From contig CATQJL010000112.1 in NCBI GenBank assembly GCA_958299035.1, positions 327,001 to 391,000 on the forward strand: a stretch of DNA of 64,000 bases. The letters run 5' to 3'. The notes under the pieces were generated by a model. It was not told where the DNA came from. It saw only the letters and a list, made by a program, of their open reading frames with translations, and searched no databases. This stretch comes from Cylicocyclus nassatus (lineage: Eukaryota > Nematoda > Chromadorea > Rhabditida > Strongylidae). The position numbers were made by a program, and so were the translations under genes. This document shows, piece after piece, positions 43,280 through 55,346 of the stretch (positions are counted from its first letter, which is position 1; every line of letters starts with the position of its first letter).

Positions 43280-44455
43280 GCTGATATTGTAGCTAGATGA
43301 AACTGCTCGTATCTCCCCTCACAGAAAAGCTAGGAAAAAAGAGACGGTCTACGTCGATTCCCCGTGTTCTTAGCTATCGAATAGTATATAAAGTGTTGCT
43401 GCACAAAACTTTCCCGGTCCAAAAAAGTCTTTCTTCGGCGACCCATAAAAAGCCGGAGCGGGGGGGGGAGGGAGAAAGTTATTATTTAGTATCTCCACCT
43501 CATTTTTGAAACGCCACAAGTTTTTTCACCCAACAACCTATCTAGCATTAGAAAGCCCACGAAAAAAGGATTCGACATAGACCGTCTCTTTTTCTCTAGC
43601 TCCCCTCTACCTAGAGATACATGGCATTTTAGCTAAAAACATGTGTGTTTTTGTCAAGAAATTCTTGCGTGAAGAACGAATGAATGCGCCTGATTGCCTA
43701 ACAGTATCACAGAGCCAGACCTTGCCAGTAAACGTAGACCGTCTCTTTTTCTCTACCTTTGTCCTTTCTTTCAAAAATGAGCACAAAATAATTACACAAA
43801 ATTAGCTGGTGAGTAGGCGTACAAAACTGCTAGCATCTCGCTTCACAGAGAAGCTGCGAAGAAAGAGACGGTCTACGTCGATTCTCCATGACCTCAGCTT
43901 TCGAATGGTACAAACCATGTGTTGGGGCTTTCTTGCTTCTCGGCTTCAAAAAGCACTTGCTCCAGTGACCGATAAAAGCCAATACATTGAGGGAGCTGGG
44001 TGGAGAGCTAATAGTAAATATCTCCACCCCATTTAAACCAATTCTTTTCGCCCAGCAGTCTATATACCATTCGAAAGCTCAGAAAAAGGGCATTCGACGT
44101 AGACCGTCGGCTTCTTTCTAGCCCCCTCTACCGAAAGATACCTGCATTTTATCTGAAATCATGTCCATTTTCAACAGCAGATTTCCAGATTTCTTTCAGA
44201 CGAAGACCTAATCACTGCTGGTTATCTATCTATGTTGCAGAGCAAATCTTCATTAACAAACGTGGACCATCGACTTTCTCGTAGCATTCATTTGGAGAGC
44301 AGAAAGTGAAGATACAAAATCAGTTGGTATATGTACATAAAATGCCTCAAATCTCGCGGCACAGAAGACCTAGGAAAACGTCGACGCTTCATGTCGATTC
44401 TACATGACCTCAGCTTTAGAATGGTATGTAACTTGCTGGGGCATTTTGCTTTCAG
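43280..44455. repeat. ~515-bp tandem units with internal inverted motifs
   Basis: Units begin at about 43290, 43805 and 44330 (CTGCT-TCTCRC-TCACAGA, then GACGGTCTACGTCGATTC). Each full unit also carries the motif inverted (TCGACRTAGACCGTC, at about 43577 and 44096; a further copy at about 43734), so each is itself foldback-like. TTTCGAATGGTA-like blocks recall the arms of the long foldbacks. Confidence 0.7.
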
Positions 44456-44545
44456 GGCTCACTTACCCCCTTCACCTTACAAGGATGGGAGTAGCAGAGA
44501 CCCCCTTCACCCGAAGAGGGCCCGGCTCCCCCTATCGCACCTATG
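44456..44545. repeat. CCCCCTTCACC dispersed motif, copy 7
   Basis: ACCCCCTTCACCTTACAAGG and ACCCCCTTCACCCGAAGAGG are followed by GCCCGGCTCCCCCTATCGCA, the fullest copy of this module. Confidence 0.55.
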
Positions 44546-44796
44546 AAGGCGACTACCAAGCCATGAAAAGTCCAAAGACCAATTTAAATTTGCACTTACG
44601 ATTAGTTCTGAGAAAAGTTTCATCCACGAATTACTGATCTCACGTGAAAAAGCTTCAGAAATGAGTAGTTGTTTACAGATCGTTCGTGATGGTCTGCATG
44701 GCAGGGTGAGTTTCAATGTCATTATAGTGGGAATGAGTAACGCATACAGATAGTGGGACTAGTGCGAGCCTCTGCGAAGAGAGGTGACGCACTGGT
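44540..44796 (+). mobile_element. Family C element, 3' fragment
   Basis: GGCGACTACCAAGCCATGAA to the terminal hairpin AGTGCGAGCCTCTGCGAAGAG...CGCACTGGT. The 5' part with the TG tract is missing. Confidence 0.7.
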
Positions 44797-44811
44797 ATAT
44801 ATCCAGATATC

Positions 44812-45161
44812 CATATCTGCGCGCCTTTGTGGGCGAAATTATTAGCCGTTTAAGGTCATTAATCTGCTAAGAAATCGTGCATGAAAAGCGCAAATTTGGC
44901 GGTACAGAGCCATGTTAGAATTAATGCTGGGCCAAAACAAGCAGTTAATTACTCAACTTGAATGGTGAGCTGAAAGTGCAACAATGGCTCAATTCCGCGA
45001 TTTTTGTGTACGATTTTCTCGCAAAAAAAACTGCTTATAACTTCATCCACAAAGGCGCTAAGGAGACATGGAATACAGATTTGAAACCAACGTTTAACGC
45101 TGCACTGAGTGGTAGGCAGCTTGCTTGGATTGGCCACTTCGACTTCTGACCATTCCCATGT
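44812..45161. mobile_element. Truncated copy of the CAAGGGAATGG MITE
   Basis: Matches about 14610-14967, including GGTACAGAGCC, CAACAATG-GCTCAATT and the right end CTTCTGACCATTCCC. The left arm is lost. Confidence 0.65.
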
Positions 45162-45589
45162 GAGTAGGAACTTTTAAGGGAGTGGAGGTTATAAGGCAGC
45201 ATGGGGAGAGGGAGGAGGGTCATTCAGTGTTAAAAATGCCCTGGGAAGAGTGCACTTGGCTGATAAAACTTCGCCGAGTTTGAGCGCTTGCTCATGGGTG
45301 AAAAGGTGTTGAGGGGAGGGGGTGCCATCCTCAAAGGGTCGGATAGCAAAACGCTAGCAAAATTCAAGTATCTGTAAAACAAAGGAAGAGCGATGCGGTT
45401 TGAAGAAGCTGGGAGGAAGCAGACATAATTCGTTGCCACTTCTGATAAGGAAATCGAAAACTTCGAAAGCATGAGATCCATGACTATGATGACCTCTGGG
45501 GTCGTTACGATTTTAAATCCGTGCCATACGTGCGAGGAAAAATTTCGCTACAAATCTTCGTAAGGTTCTAACTTTTAGTTACATCTTAC
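45162..45589. other. Probable body of a family H element
   Basis: Only the last ~100 bp match 15880-15960. The rest shows nothing recognisable. Confidence 0.3.
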
Positions 45590-45637
45590 TTCATACACAC
45601 ACAGCCAGTCCGCCGCTTTGCGGCGCTTTGGATTGGT
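45590..45637 (+). repeat. 3' end of hairpin-terminated family H, copy 2
   Basis: CATACACACACAGCCAGTCC, then a CCGC-TTT-GCGG hairpin and CGCTTTGGATTGG. See 15961-16006. Confidence 0.5.
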
Positions 45638-46300
45638 ATAGATATATTCTGACAAAAGTGTGAGCGGAAGACTCGAAAACAACGTATAAGGCAATGTACT
45701 CAACAATTTGAACTTTTGCCTCAGCTCATTACCAATTTGAGGAAAGATAAAAACAACCTCGAGCAGCATGGGTGTGGAAACATAGATGCCACATAATCAA
45801 AGTCCAGAGTGAAACTCGGAATTTGTGCGAAACGTGAAGTCCAAACATGCTTTTCTTGGTCAAAGTAATGAAACGACAAAAGTGAAGTAATGCAACAGTT
45901 CCCTCTTGAGCCATTCAATGCTTTTGGAAAACCAAATCTGTTTACAGAAGCCAATAATCAATGTAATATACATATACTAAGATCGTGACAAAAAATCGGC
46001 GGTTACTTTGCTCCAATGCGGTTGGTCTCGCGACGAAGAAGTTTTTACAGTTTTGACGACGAAACCTTTGTTTAATTTTTATATGTACATATTCATTGTG
46101 TTTCGATACCATGCTTCTTAGTTTATTATACTTTCTGAAGCTCTCAGAGATTTCTGTGTATGCATGCACTCGGCGAGAATTGTAGTATCTTGCGCTTTTC
46201 ATGTTATCTGTTAGTTTGGGTGAATATCGGTAGTCATAGTAGTCTTTCACACTTGTTTTTCTTCAATATAATGTTGGCCAATTATTTGAATGTAAGCAGT
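45638..46300. other. Region upstream of the La gene
   Basis: No repeat or gene is supported. It should contain the La promoter, but no box stands out. An in-frame ATG at 46271 is discussed with the gene. Confidence 0.3.
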
Positions 46301-49300
46301 ATGACTGAGAATGTCGCTCCTGCACCCAATGGCGAGAGCATTGATGAGAGAGTCGTAAAGCAGCTTGAGGTATGGTTGGTTTAATCCCTTTAGTCATTTC
46401 AACTTATTGTTAGTCATTTTTCAGTACTATTTCGGGAACATTAACCTTCCGAGAGACAGATTTTTGCAAGACAATATGAAGCAAGATGATGGGTGTGCGT
46501 TGCTCCTTTTACATGTGTGCATTTTCAAAAGTTAAGCACAAAAGATTTCCAGGGATACCAATAAAAACGCTACTCACTTTCAATAGGCTTGCTGCCATAA
46601 CGACTGATGCTGACGTAATTGCAAATGCTGTGAAAGTTAGTTTTTTCTCAAATGGGGTCTCCAAATGCAAATGATATGATATGACAGTAATCATACTTAC
46701 TTATAGTTATTTCATCGCTCTTATTTGAGGCTGCAAATTCTGAGATCATCAGTGTTTCTGAGGATGGCCAGAAAATTCGTCGAAACATCGGTAATCCATT
46801 GCCTGAAAACTCGTTGGAGTACTGGCAGAAAATAAAGCATTGCACAGTTTACATGGTGAGTTCGACTCGCGCTATTTGCCGCTCAATATCGCTCAGGCTG
46901 GTGCCATCAGATAAGCTTTACAGAAGGGATTTGAACAGAACACTAGTCTTGATGATATTATGACTTTCGCCAAAAAATTTGGGCAAGTAGAGAACGTGCT
47001 GATGAGACGTACAAAACCCGACCGAGTTTTTAAGGTAAGCAGACCTACTGTCAATATAAACTGTGTAGTTTGACGTAAATCAGCGGTCTCATTGGTTGCT
47101 TGCTGCTTTAGGGCTCTGTGTTCATCACCTACAAAACAAGAGAAGAGGCCGAAAAAGCTCAAAAGGATGATGCAAAATTTGGAGAAATAGAGCTCAAGAA
47201 GATGATGCAGGATGATTACTGGGCAATGAAAAACCAGGAGAGCAAGGTTGTTGTTTCTAATTCTTTGGTAGCTTCCGTATAGGTAATTGTTTCCATCTTG
47301 TGAGAGTAATGGAGGTCACATTAGGTCAGTGCAAAAGTTCTGTCAGTTCTTTGAATCCACCGACAAATACTATAGAAGAAAATAAACGAATATTTCAAGC
47401 TGTATCCGATGCAGAATTTCTTCCTCTTTCCAACTGTTACACTCACCTTGTGATTCGTTTAGGACTGAGATAATCTCTGGAAAATACAACTCATCGTTTT
47501 CACCGTCACAGTTTTCGCCGGTTCTAAACTATTTGAGACTTTTAGGGGAGCTCTGATAGCCATCAAGTGGGGCAAACCTTTTGTCATTTGAACTTTTCTT
47601 CTTTTTTCGACTATTCGTTTAGAATTTTTCCTAAAGTCTTGAGTTTCGAACGTTATAATATGTTACTGCACCGAACACTGCGAAATCTTCAACATATCAA
47701 GGTTTTGACTCTTGATTATTACTACTATCAATCTTACAAAGTGTGAGCGATTTTCGCTTCATATGAACATTTTGAAACTTGAGGTACGTCAATGCGCACT
47801 CTTAAAGTTGAGAAATACTGCGATTTCCCCTGCAGATTTCGCGTGTTTTGTCAAGAAAAGACAACTGTTAGGAAGAGGAGAAAAAGTTGGCTCGAATGGT
47901 ACATAAATTGTTTACCGTTTCATTCTACAAGGTCAGAATAGGCCGAATGGTAACAAAATACAAATGGTAACTTCAAACATGTTTTAGAAATTCTGAAAGA
48001 CAAGCCATTGGGCTACAAGAAATTGCTACAGTTGGCAAAGGGTTGCCCTATCAGAATTTTTGGAATATCAAAGGTCCCACAAAAGTACTAGATAAGTATT
48101 TTGGAAATTAGCGAAAGTCAGACATGGTGAAAACGAAGAATGTCCAGCGATTATCTCGGCAATGAATCACACTGTGATATGGCTCTGGAATGAGCAAGAA
48201 ATCTTGCGTCGAATACAGCTTGAAATGTTTGCTCATCTCCACTGTACGGAACTTGCGGGTCATCTCAATTGATTGTGTTCAGTTTCTCATATCTTGATTT
48301 CAAATTCGATTCAGGAAAAACGTCAAGCAGAGAAGTTGGCAAAATTAGCCAAAAATGCTGCAGAGCACGCGGAAAAAATCCAGGCCAAGGTTTGATTGTG
48401 TATAGGCGATTTATAGCACGCAAAGACTGCGGCAGTATCGGCGTTTCTCTGATCGAGCGCTCTTCCGTTTCTCTTTTCATCTGCTGTCTTTCCAATGCAC
48501 AAACTATCTTGGCCGTACGCAACGGCGCCCAGTCTTTGCGACTCTTAAGTCGCGTATGCCTTGATTTTTTTGCCACATTCATTCTATCTTCAGACTTGCG
48601 CGAAATTCGTGAAAGGATTGATTTTATCTGTTGACGGACTTCCTGACGACACAACAGTTGCTGCTATCAAAGAGTTTTTCAGAAAATTTGGTGATGTCGG
48701 TTATGTTGTGTATGAAGCTGGTCAAAGCAAAGCTGAGATTCGGTGCGATCATGATTTGATGTTGGTGATTATAACTTTTTGATCTCTTTCAGATTCTCTG
48801 GTGCTGAAAATGGAGCTCAAGAAGCATGGAGTAAAGCTGCTGCAGCCGGAACTGATGGAAAGGTGCTGTTTCAAGAGAAGGAAATCACTGCAAAGGTGCG
48901 AGTAGTTTTTTCTTCAACGTCTCGTTTTTGGGATGACAGAGCTCATTTTTTCTTAATCCTTATCCCACCTTCGCTAGTTTGACTTACGAATGGTGTTACT
49001 TCGTACACACCTAGCAGTTACCCATCTTGAAAATCTCGAAGTACTAGTTAATGCAACATCATATAACATAGTTTAGGTGTTGGAAGGAGAGGAAGAGGAA
49101 AATTACTGGACAGCATTTAATGCAAGTAAGCAAAATAAATTTGACCGTATGAGCGCCCGACGTGGACGCGGCAGAGGGCGGTGAGTTTCTTGCACGTTTC
49201 TATCTCACAAATTAAGGACCTCTTTAGTGGTGGGTATGGTGGTAGGGACCGCGGACAGAAACGCCCAGCCGAACGGGACGATGCCCTCAAAGGCAAGAAA

Positions 49301-49453
49301 ATAGTGTTTGAGGACGATGATGGGAAACCCGAACCAGCTGGAACAGATTCATTGAATGGAAGTGGCGGTTTTGCTGAAACAAAATCAGAGTCGGTGAAGG
49401 ATGTGGAAAGTAAACATGAGTCATCGAAGCCAATAGAAAGCAAAGAGGAGTAG
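46301..49453 (+). CDS. SSB: La ribonucleoprotein (SSB/La autoantigen) homologue
   Basis: La binds the 3' oligo-U of new pol III transcripts and chaperones tRNA and other small-RNA maturation in the nucleus. Eleven exons fit: 46301-46369, 46425-46494, 46553-46635, 46730-46855, 46924-47034, 47112-47246, 48315-48389, 48594-48742, 48793-48895, 49077-49180 and 49228-49453. All have GT/AG introns and matching phases, giving 416 residues, near the usual ~400. The La motif (about 18-95) includes YYFGNINLPRDRFL, DDGWIPI and FNRL. RRM1 (about 112-175) has RNP2 VYMKGF and RNP1 FKGSVFITY. The C-terminal RRM (about 231-315) leads to KEITAKVLEGEEEENYW. An RGRGRGG/KRP basic patch and an acidic Ser/Glu tail follow. 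The third acceptor (TTTGAG) is the least typical. Intron 6 is 1068 bp, the others about 50-205. An in-frame ATG at 46271 would add 10 residues; 46301 is preferred because the family starts close to the La motif. Confidence 0.93.
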
Positions 49454-49677
49454 CACTAGGTTTGTAGTTGTCATGTATTATATTACTGATTTCATATTTG
49501 TCACACATCTTGAATTGATCTTTGGTGAATAACCTTTTTTTTTTGTCGTGAAGAATTTGTTTCCGATGAATGCTTGTACTTGCTATGTGTCAATTTGAAA
49601 AACTTTTTTCCTCAGTTAATCTTGTTAGCGCAGTGATGTTGTGCGGAATTTGTTTGTTCAAAGTTGTTGATTGTGTG

Positions 49678-49683
49678 AATAAA
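49678..49683 (+). terminator. Probable La polyadenylation signal
   Basis: AATAAA 225 bp after the La stop codon, followed by a T-rich stretch. Confidence 0.5.
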
Positions 49684-49938
49684 TGATGATCAATTGATTT
49701 GTCTGATTTTAGACTTGTACACGGTGAAATTAAAACTGATCTGTGAGTTTTACTATTTGTGCGTCTCGATAGGCAATTCTTGCTACACAAAATCTGCTAA
49801 TTGTAAGCTAGCCTATTTGACCAGAAAAATAGGAGAATCGATTTCGTTGGGGTGATTTGGTTTGCGGTAAATACCTTCAAGTCTATAACAATGAATATTT
49901 GTCGTCTACTCTGACCCGGTTTTTACAAACTGCATAGT

Positions 49939-50003
49939 TTCCACCAACAAGTTCGAACCTTCCAGCATCTACTTTACGCTCCGCTACCTAGCCACTGTGG
50001 TGG
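49939..50003 (-). other. Isolated tRNA-like module
   Basis: Minus strand: GTGGCTAGGTAGCGGAGCG (A-box-like) and GGTTCGAAC (B box) with tRNA-like spacing, ends GGTGGAAAC. The stems do not all pair. No inverted mate was found nearby, unlike the other tRNA-like modules. Confidence 0.4.
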
Positions 50004-50372
50004 TGCTACACGTTTACAGTTGATTTAGCGTTCTCCACTACGCGGGCCGAGTGTGCGCGAAATAGGCCTCATAACTCATCCCCCCCCCCTGCCAAACCCT
50101 TCGGCAGACAGCGACAGTGCTTTTGACATTATCTTACCAGGAGTTGCTTGCTGGTATACATCTTTGAAAAGGCCACTTATTGTTAGACCAATCATCCTAC
50201 CCTTGTTAATTAACTCTTCAAAGAATATGTTTCAGACTCATCTATGCTGTTAGCTCTGGTTTCATACCAACAGCTTGTATTATTTTGTGCCACCACTTTA
50301 TGCTTGAGTGATTTTGACTTGCCAGGAAAGACGTGGAAAAAGATTTCCTATTTCAGAAAAAAACACTTGGGT
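50004..50372. other. Unassigned sequence
   Basis: Contains a C run at about 50081. No gene supported. Confidence 0.25.
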
Positions 50373-50637
50373 CAGGGCTCGGCACGAGGTGGCTAGATGA
50401 AAATGCAAAACACGAAGTTCCCCTTGACTTCTGGGAATTTTTACGAAGTCCCCTTTGACCCTAAACCATATTCCCTAAAAAACTCTAAATAATCCCTAAA
50501 AATTCTTCAAAAAACGAAACGTCGACTAAAAAACGTCGCCAATTTTGCGTGTCTTCATCCACAAAAACGAAACCCCTTTGCTTTTTGTCCCAAAAACGAT
50601 ATCCAGCTTGCTTGTAAGTCACCTGTGCCGAGCCCTG
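50373..50637. mobile_element. Small MITE (CAGGGCTCGGCACGAGGTG ends)
   Basis: CAGGGCTCGGCACGAGGTG and the complement of CAGGGCTCGGCACAGGTG enclose 265 bp rich in ACGAAGTCCCCTTTGACC-like stretches. A related stretch (GGGTCGGGTCCGGCACGAAG) begins at about 60268. Confidence 0.6.
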
Positions 50638-50702
50638 ACTTGGATCCATTCGCCTTGTTGCGGTGTTCAGCTTCTTTTTCCCCTGCCACTTAGCCTCAAC
50701 TA

Positions 50703-51266
50703 CTCAAATAATCGCCGGGGGCAGGCGGCCATGCGAATTTTGAGCAAGCGCGCACCGGAAAAATAGGTTGATTTTTTGCCGCCCGCCTGCAGAAATTTGG
50801 AAGAAAATTGGCGAAATTAAAGACGAATGCTTGAAGAACAATCGCGGTTTCTTTATGGATTAGCTGCGGCGCAGTGGCCGCATTCTCGCGGACTTTCCGC
50901 GAGAATATGCAAAAATTTCGGGGGCCGCACGGTCCTTTGTGGAGGACCGCGCAACCCCCAGGCCTCAAACTTGAGTAATTAAACCAACGGTGACACTTCT
51001 GCCACACAGAGTCTTACTTGCGCTCGACATACGCCCGAAAATGCCTAAAAAGAGTCCGAGCGCTTGCTGAAAGTTTGGCCAGCGCTCGCTGAAAGAAATT
51101 ATTTGCCGAGCGCTTGCAAAAAATGCTGTATTGCTGCCCGCTGGCAGAATATGCGACCGTAAAGGAAGTGCCGCCCGCTGAAGGTTTGGCCACGCCCCAA
51201 AATTCTGCTGACCGCCTGCAGAAAAGCGCGAGTTTGCGGACCGCCTGCCCCCGGCGATTATCTGAG
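50703..51266. mobile_element. TIR element, family F, carrying a spliced-leader RNA gene
   Basis: CTCAAATAATCGCCGGGGGC and the complement of CTCAGATAATCGCCGGGGGC bound 564 bp, flanked by TA on both sides (50701-50702, 51267-51268). The minus strand carries an SL RNA-like unit (50882-50985). Upstream of it lie degenerate TTTCAGCRAGCGCTSGG repeats (about 51040-51250). No transposase is present. Sister copies are at 61702-62279 (with SL) and 42735-43228 (without). Confidence 0.85.
50882..50985 (-). ncRNA. Spliced-leader (SL1-like) RNA gene inside a transposon, copy 1
   Basis: SL RNAs donate a capped 22-nt leader to mRNAs by trans-splicing. On the minus strand the first 22 nt (50985 to 50964) begin GGTTTAATTAC and end CAAGTTTGAG, matching nematode SL1 at 21 of 22 positions (C12 is T). 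A strong hairpin follows (GCGCGGTCC paired with GGACCGTGC), then an Sm-like AAATTTTTG (about 50918-50910), then an 11-bp perfect hairpin ATTCTCGCGGA-AAG-TCCGCGAGAAT. Order and ~104-nt length are those of an SL RNA. The base pair after the leader is GC, not GT, because ~24 nt present in the other copy are missing, so this copy probably cannot splice. Confidence 0.8.
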
Positions 51267-51517
51267 TACAACCACTGACTCTTGGTTAACTCTGTCATTT
51301 AATACAAGTCCAAGCTGAAACACTCATGTATTTTACCTTTTCATGTATCAGGTCGTCCAAAAGTATTTTCGCTTTTCAAACACCATAATATATCTGAGTA
51401 CAACCACTGACTCTTGGTTAACTCTGTCATTTAATACAAGTCCAAGCTGAAACACTCATGTATTTTACCTTTTCATGTATCAGGTCGTCCAAAAGTATTT
51501 TCGCTTTTCAAACACCA
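51260..51517 (+). repeat. Tandem duplication of a ~130-bp segment
   Basis: ATCTGAGTACAACCACTGAC at 51260 restarts at 51392 and both copies run, apparently identically, to CTTTTCAAACACCA. The first copy begins inside the right end of the preceding TIR element. Confidence 0.9.
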
Positions 51518-51720
51518 CATGCCGCGGAACAAACGTATAAAGAAGATTTTGGAGGCGTTCGATGCGCTTTTTATGCTCTTTCGAGAGAAAGCCACTATGC
51601 TGCAGTTTGACAAACGAGCTCTCAGATAATTACCAAAAACTGCTACCCATGGTTTTGTCATGGGCAAGTTCCGCGATTTTTATTAATTTTTGTACGATCC
51701 CCCTGAAAAGTCCAAATGAC
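51480..51720. mobile_element. Possible mariner-type remnant
   Basis: CAGGTCGTCCAAAAGTATTT with TTCGCTTTTC resembles mariner termini. A loosely complementary CGATCCCCCTGAAAAG lies at about 51697. No transposase frame was found. Weak call. Confidence 0.3.
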
Positions 51721-52184
51721 TTGTAATTACAGCGAACTCTATGAGACACAATACAACTTTTCTTCCTTTCATAGCTTGCTTCAGAAAATTTTGAAGATTA
51801 GTTATGCTATCAAATTCCATATCTGGTTAACTCAAACCTCATGGAACATCAGCGTGCGAGCAACTCGAGTATTAATCGATGCAGCACTTTCTTCCTCTTC
51901 CAGCAGATGGTTTTGTGTTTCTGATTCGTAAACTCTTTGGAGATAAAATTCATATTTCATGTTTCTGAACGTGCCCCCGGCTGTGGTTGGAAAATACGAA
52001 TTTCGTTTTTCGAGTTCGTAAGCGCACATTTCCTTGCTTGATTAGTGTAAAAACTTCACTTCAGCAAGTTTTAAATTTGTACTAGTGAGTTTGTACTACT
52101 AATTTCTACTAGTGCTTGACGTGTTTGTGTCTGAGTTAGACCTGCTAAAATCCAATGGTTTGTTACTTATCAAAAAATCAAGAC
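51721..52184. other. Unassigned sequence
   Basis: Nothing recognisable. Confidence 0.25.
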
Positions 52185-53735
<1,551 letters not shown>

Positions 53736-54534
53736 ATAACGCTATGGGAAGGAGAAAAACATTGTATTGTATCCTGTAGAGCTTGCCCTATTTATACATT
53801 TCTTACGCTTCTTCAAGGACTTAGTGCAAAAATTCAGGAAATTAGCGGCACTTGCCATGGCAAAAACCATGAGTCGCGGTTTTCGGTAATTTTCTGAGAG
53901 CTCGCTTGTTCAACTGCAACATAAAGGAGATCATTCGAAAGAGCATGAAAAACTGCATTGAAAGCTTTCCAAATGTTTTGCAAATCCTTGTTCTGCGGAA
54001 TGTGGCCTTGTTCAAAAAGCGAAAATACTTTCAGGACAGCCTAATCTTAATGCACTCAAAGATAAGCCAAATATGCCGAAGAATCTACAAAGACAACAAC
54101 GTGGGAATCACTTTTACTCGTTAGTAAGACCTAACCCAGCTCAGTTTCACTCCCAACCAAAGAATTGATAGAGAGCATGACGAAAAATAATTTACAGTCT
54201 TAAAGAATTCTTTTTACATTTACTTGGTAATTGGCATGAGGATGCCACTATTTATCAGATTTAAAATGGACAGATTAACAGCAAAATTTCGGGACTGAGT
54301 AGATCCACCAATAAATTTGTTGCCAGGCTCTTCTTGTGACGAATAAATGTTCAGCTGCCTATCCTACCCTATGCTTTTGCGTGGAAAAGAAAGTACATTT
54401 GTCATTTGGAACAGTCAACTACAATTCAAGTTATAACCCAAAATTTTTTTTACGAAGCCTGCGCAATTTAATCTAACGTGCACGTATTATGCATGGCTAT
54501 CTAGTGCTATGGCCGATTCTCGCGCTAGATAACC
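53736..54534. other. Unassigned sequence
   Basis: No gene or repeat supported. It may hold upstream exons of the next gene, but none could be justified. Confidence 0.25.
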
Positions 54535-55346
54535 ATGAAGATTTGGAACATTCACGATCTTCTGTGTCGACGAACAGTCTTAGACATGCGCGACGCTCGG
54601 AATTCACCACTAAAACAGGTAACAGGTATTGATTTATTTTGTTGCATTCAGAGATTACAGATTACAGAGAGAGATTACAAGCTTTGTTTTGAGAAAAGTT
54701 ATTGTTTAAAATGTTCAGGATGTTTTCTACTTCTTCCTGCTCAACGCTTCATCCGGTTTCATGCTCTCTGCTGCTCACAATGTGCTTTACTTTGTGCTGG
54801 ATATCAGAACACCTGTAATCCATTTTTTGCACAACTTTTTCACATTCTGGTTCATGGTGCTGCTTTACACACTCGGATGTATTCCAAAAGGATCGCTCCC
54901 AATTCAGGTGCATTTTCTGTTGTACTATCGATATGAGCAAAGGACCAGCATCAACACCCATTTGAAGACTGCAAATATCCTGCTAAGAATATAAAGTACA
55001 TCCCCTTTAGGAGTTCCGAATTCCTATTGCTCATTCGCAAAATCGACAAGGAGAGTTATATCTGGTTAGGTAAGTAGATGAACACAAAAGTGCATACTGA
55101 TGCTTGCAAGTAATTGGACGTACTTTCAGAATTTTTGATTTTCTCTTTACATTCACCGTTCTTGCCATGTGCAAGATGATCGTGCCCGAAAGAGTCAACG
55201 GAAAGCCAACGCCTGCACTCATGGTAAGTCTTACTTCGGCAGTTTACTGAAATATCATGCGCTCTGAACTGGATCTACAGTATCAATACGCATACGTTTT
55301 ATTAGGTTGGTGCAAAAGTAATGCGCGTTTTGCGAGTTCAATTTGA
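54535..55346 (+). CDS. Multi-pass membrane protein gene, 3' end cut by a mariner-type element
   Basis: I do not recognise the family. Exons fit as 54535-54618, 54719-54907, 55011-55069, 55130-55223 and 55281-55346, with GT/AG introns, TTCAG-type acceptors for exons 2 and 4, and consistent phases. The product would be 163 residues. Residues 29-91 hold two strongly hydrophobic segments (DVFYFFLLNASSGFML... and FLHNFFTFWFMVLLYTLGC), and exon 4 has another (IFDFLFTFTVLAMCKM). The first exon is the least certain. The last exon reads YQYAYVLL then runs into TTAGGTTGGTGCAAAAGTAA, the end of a mariner-like element that supplies the next 14 or so codons and the stop (55344). Either the gene was truncated by insertion or its real 3' exons lie beyond 56.2 kb. 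Confidence 0.45.

Noticed and set aside
46160..46300. Upstream extension of the La frame
   Set aside because: The frame stays open, but La proteins start close to the La motif. Only the ATG at 46271 remains a plausible alternative.
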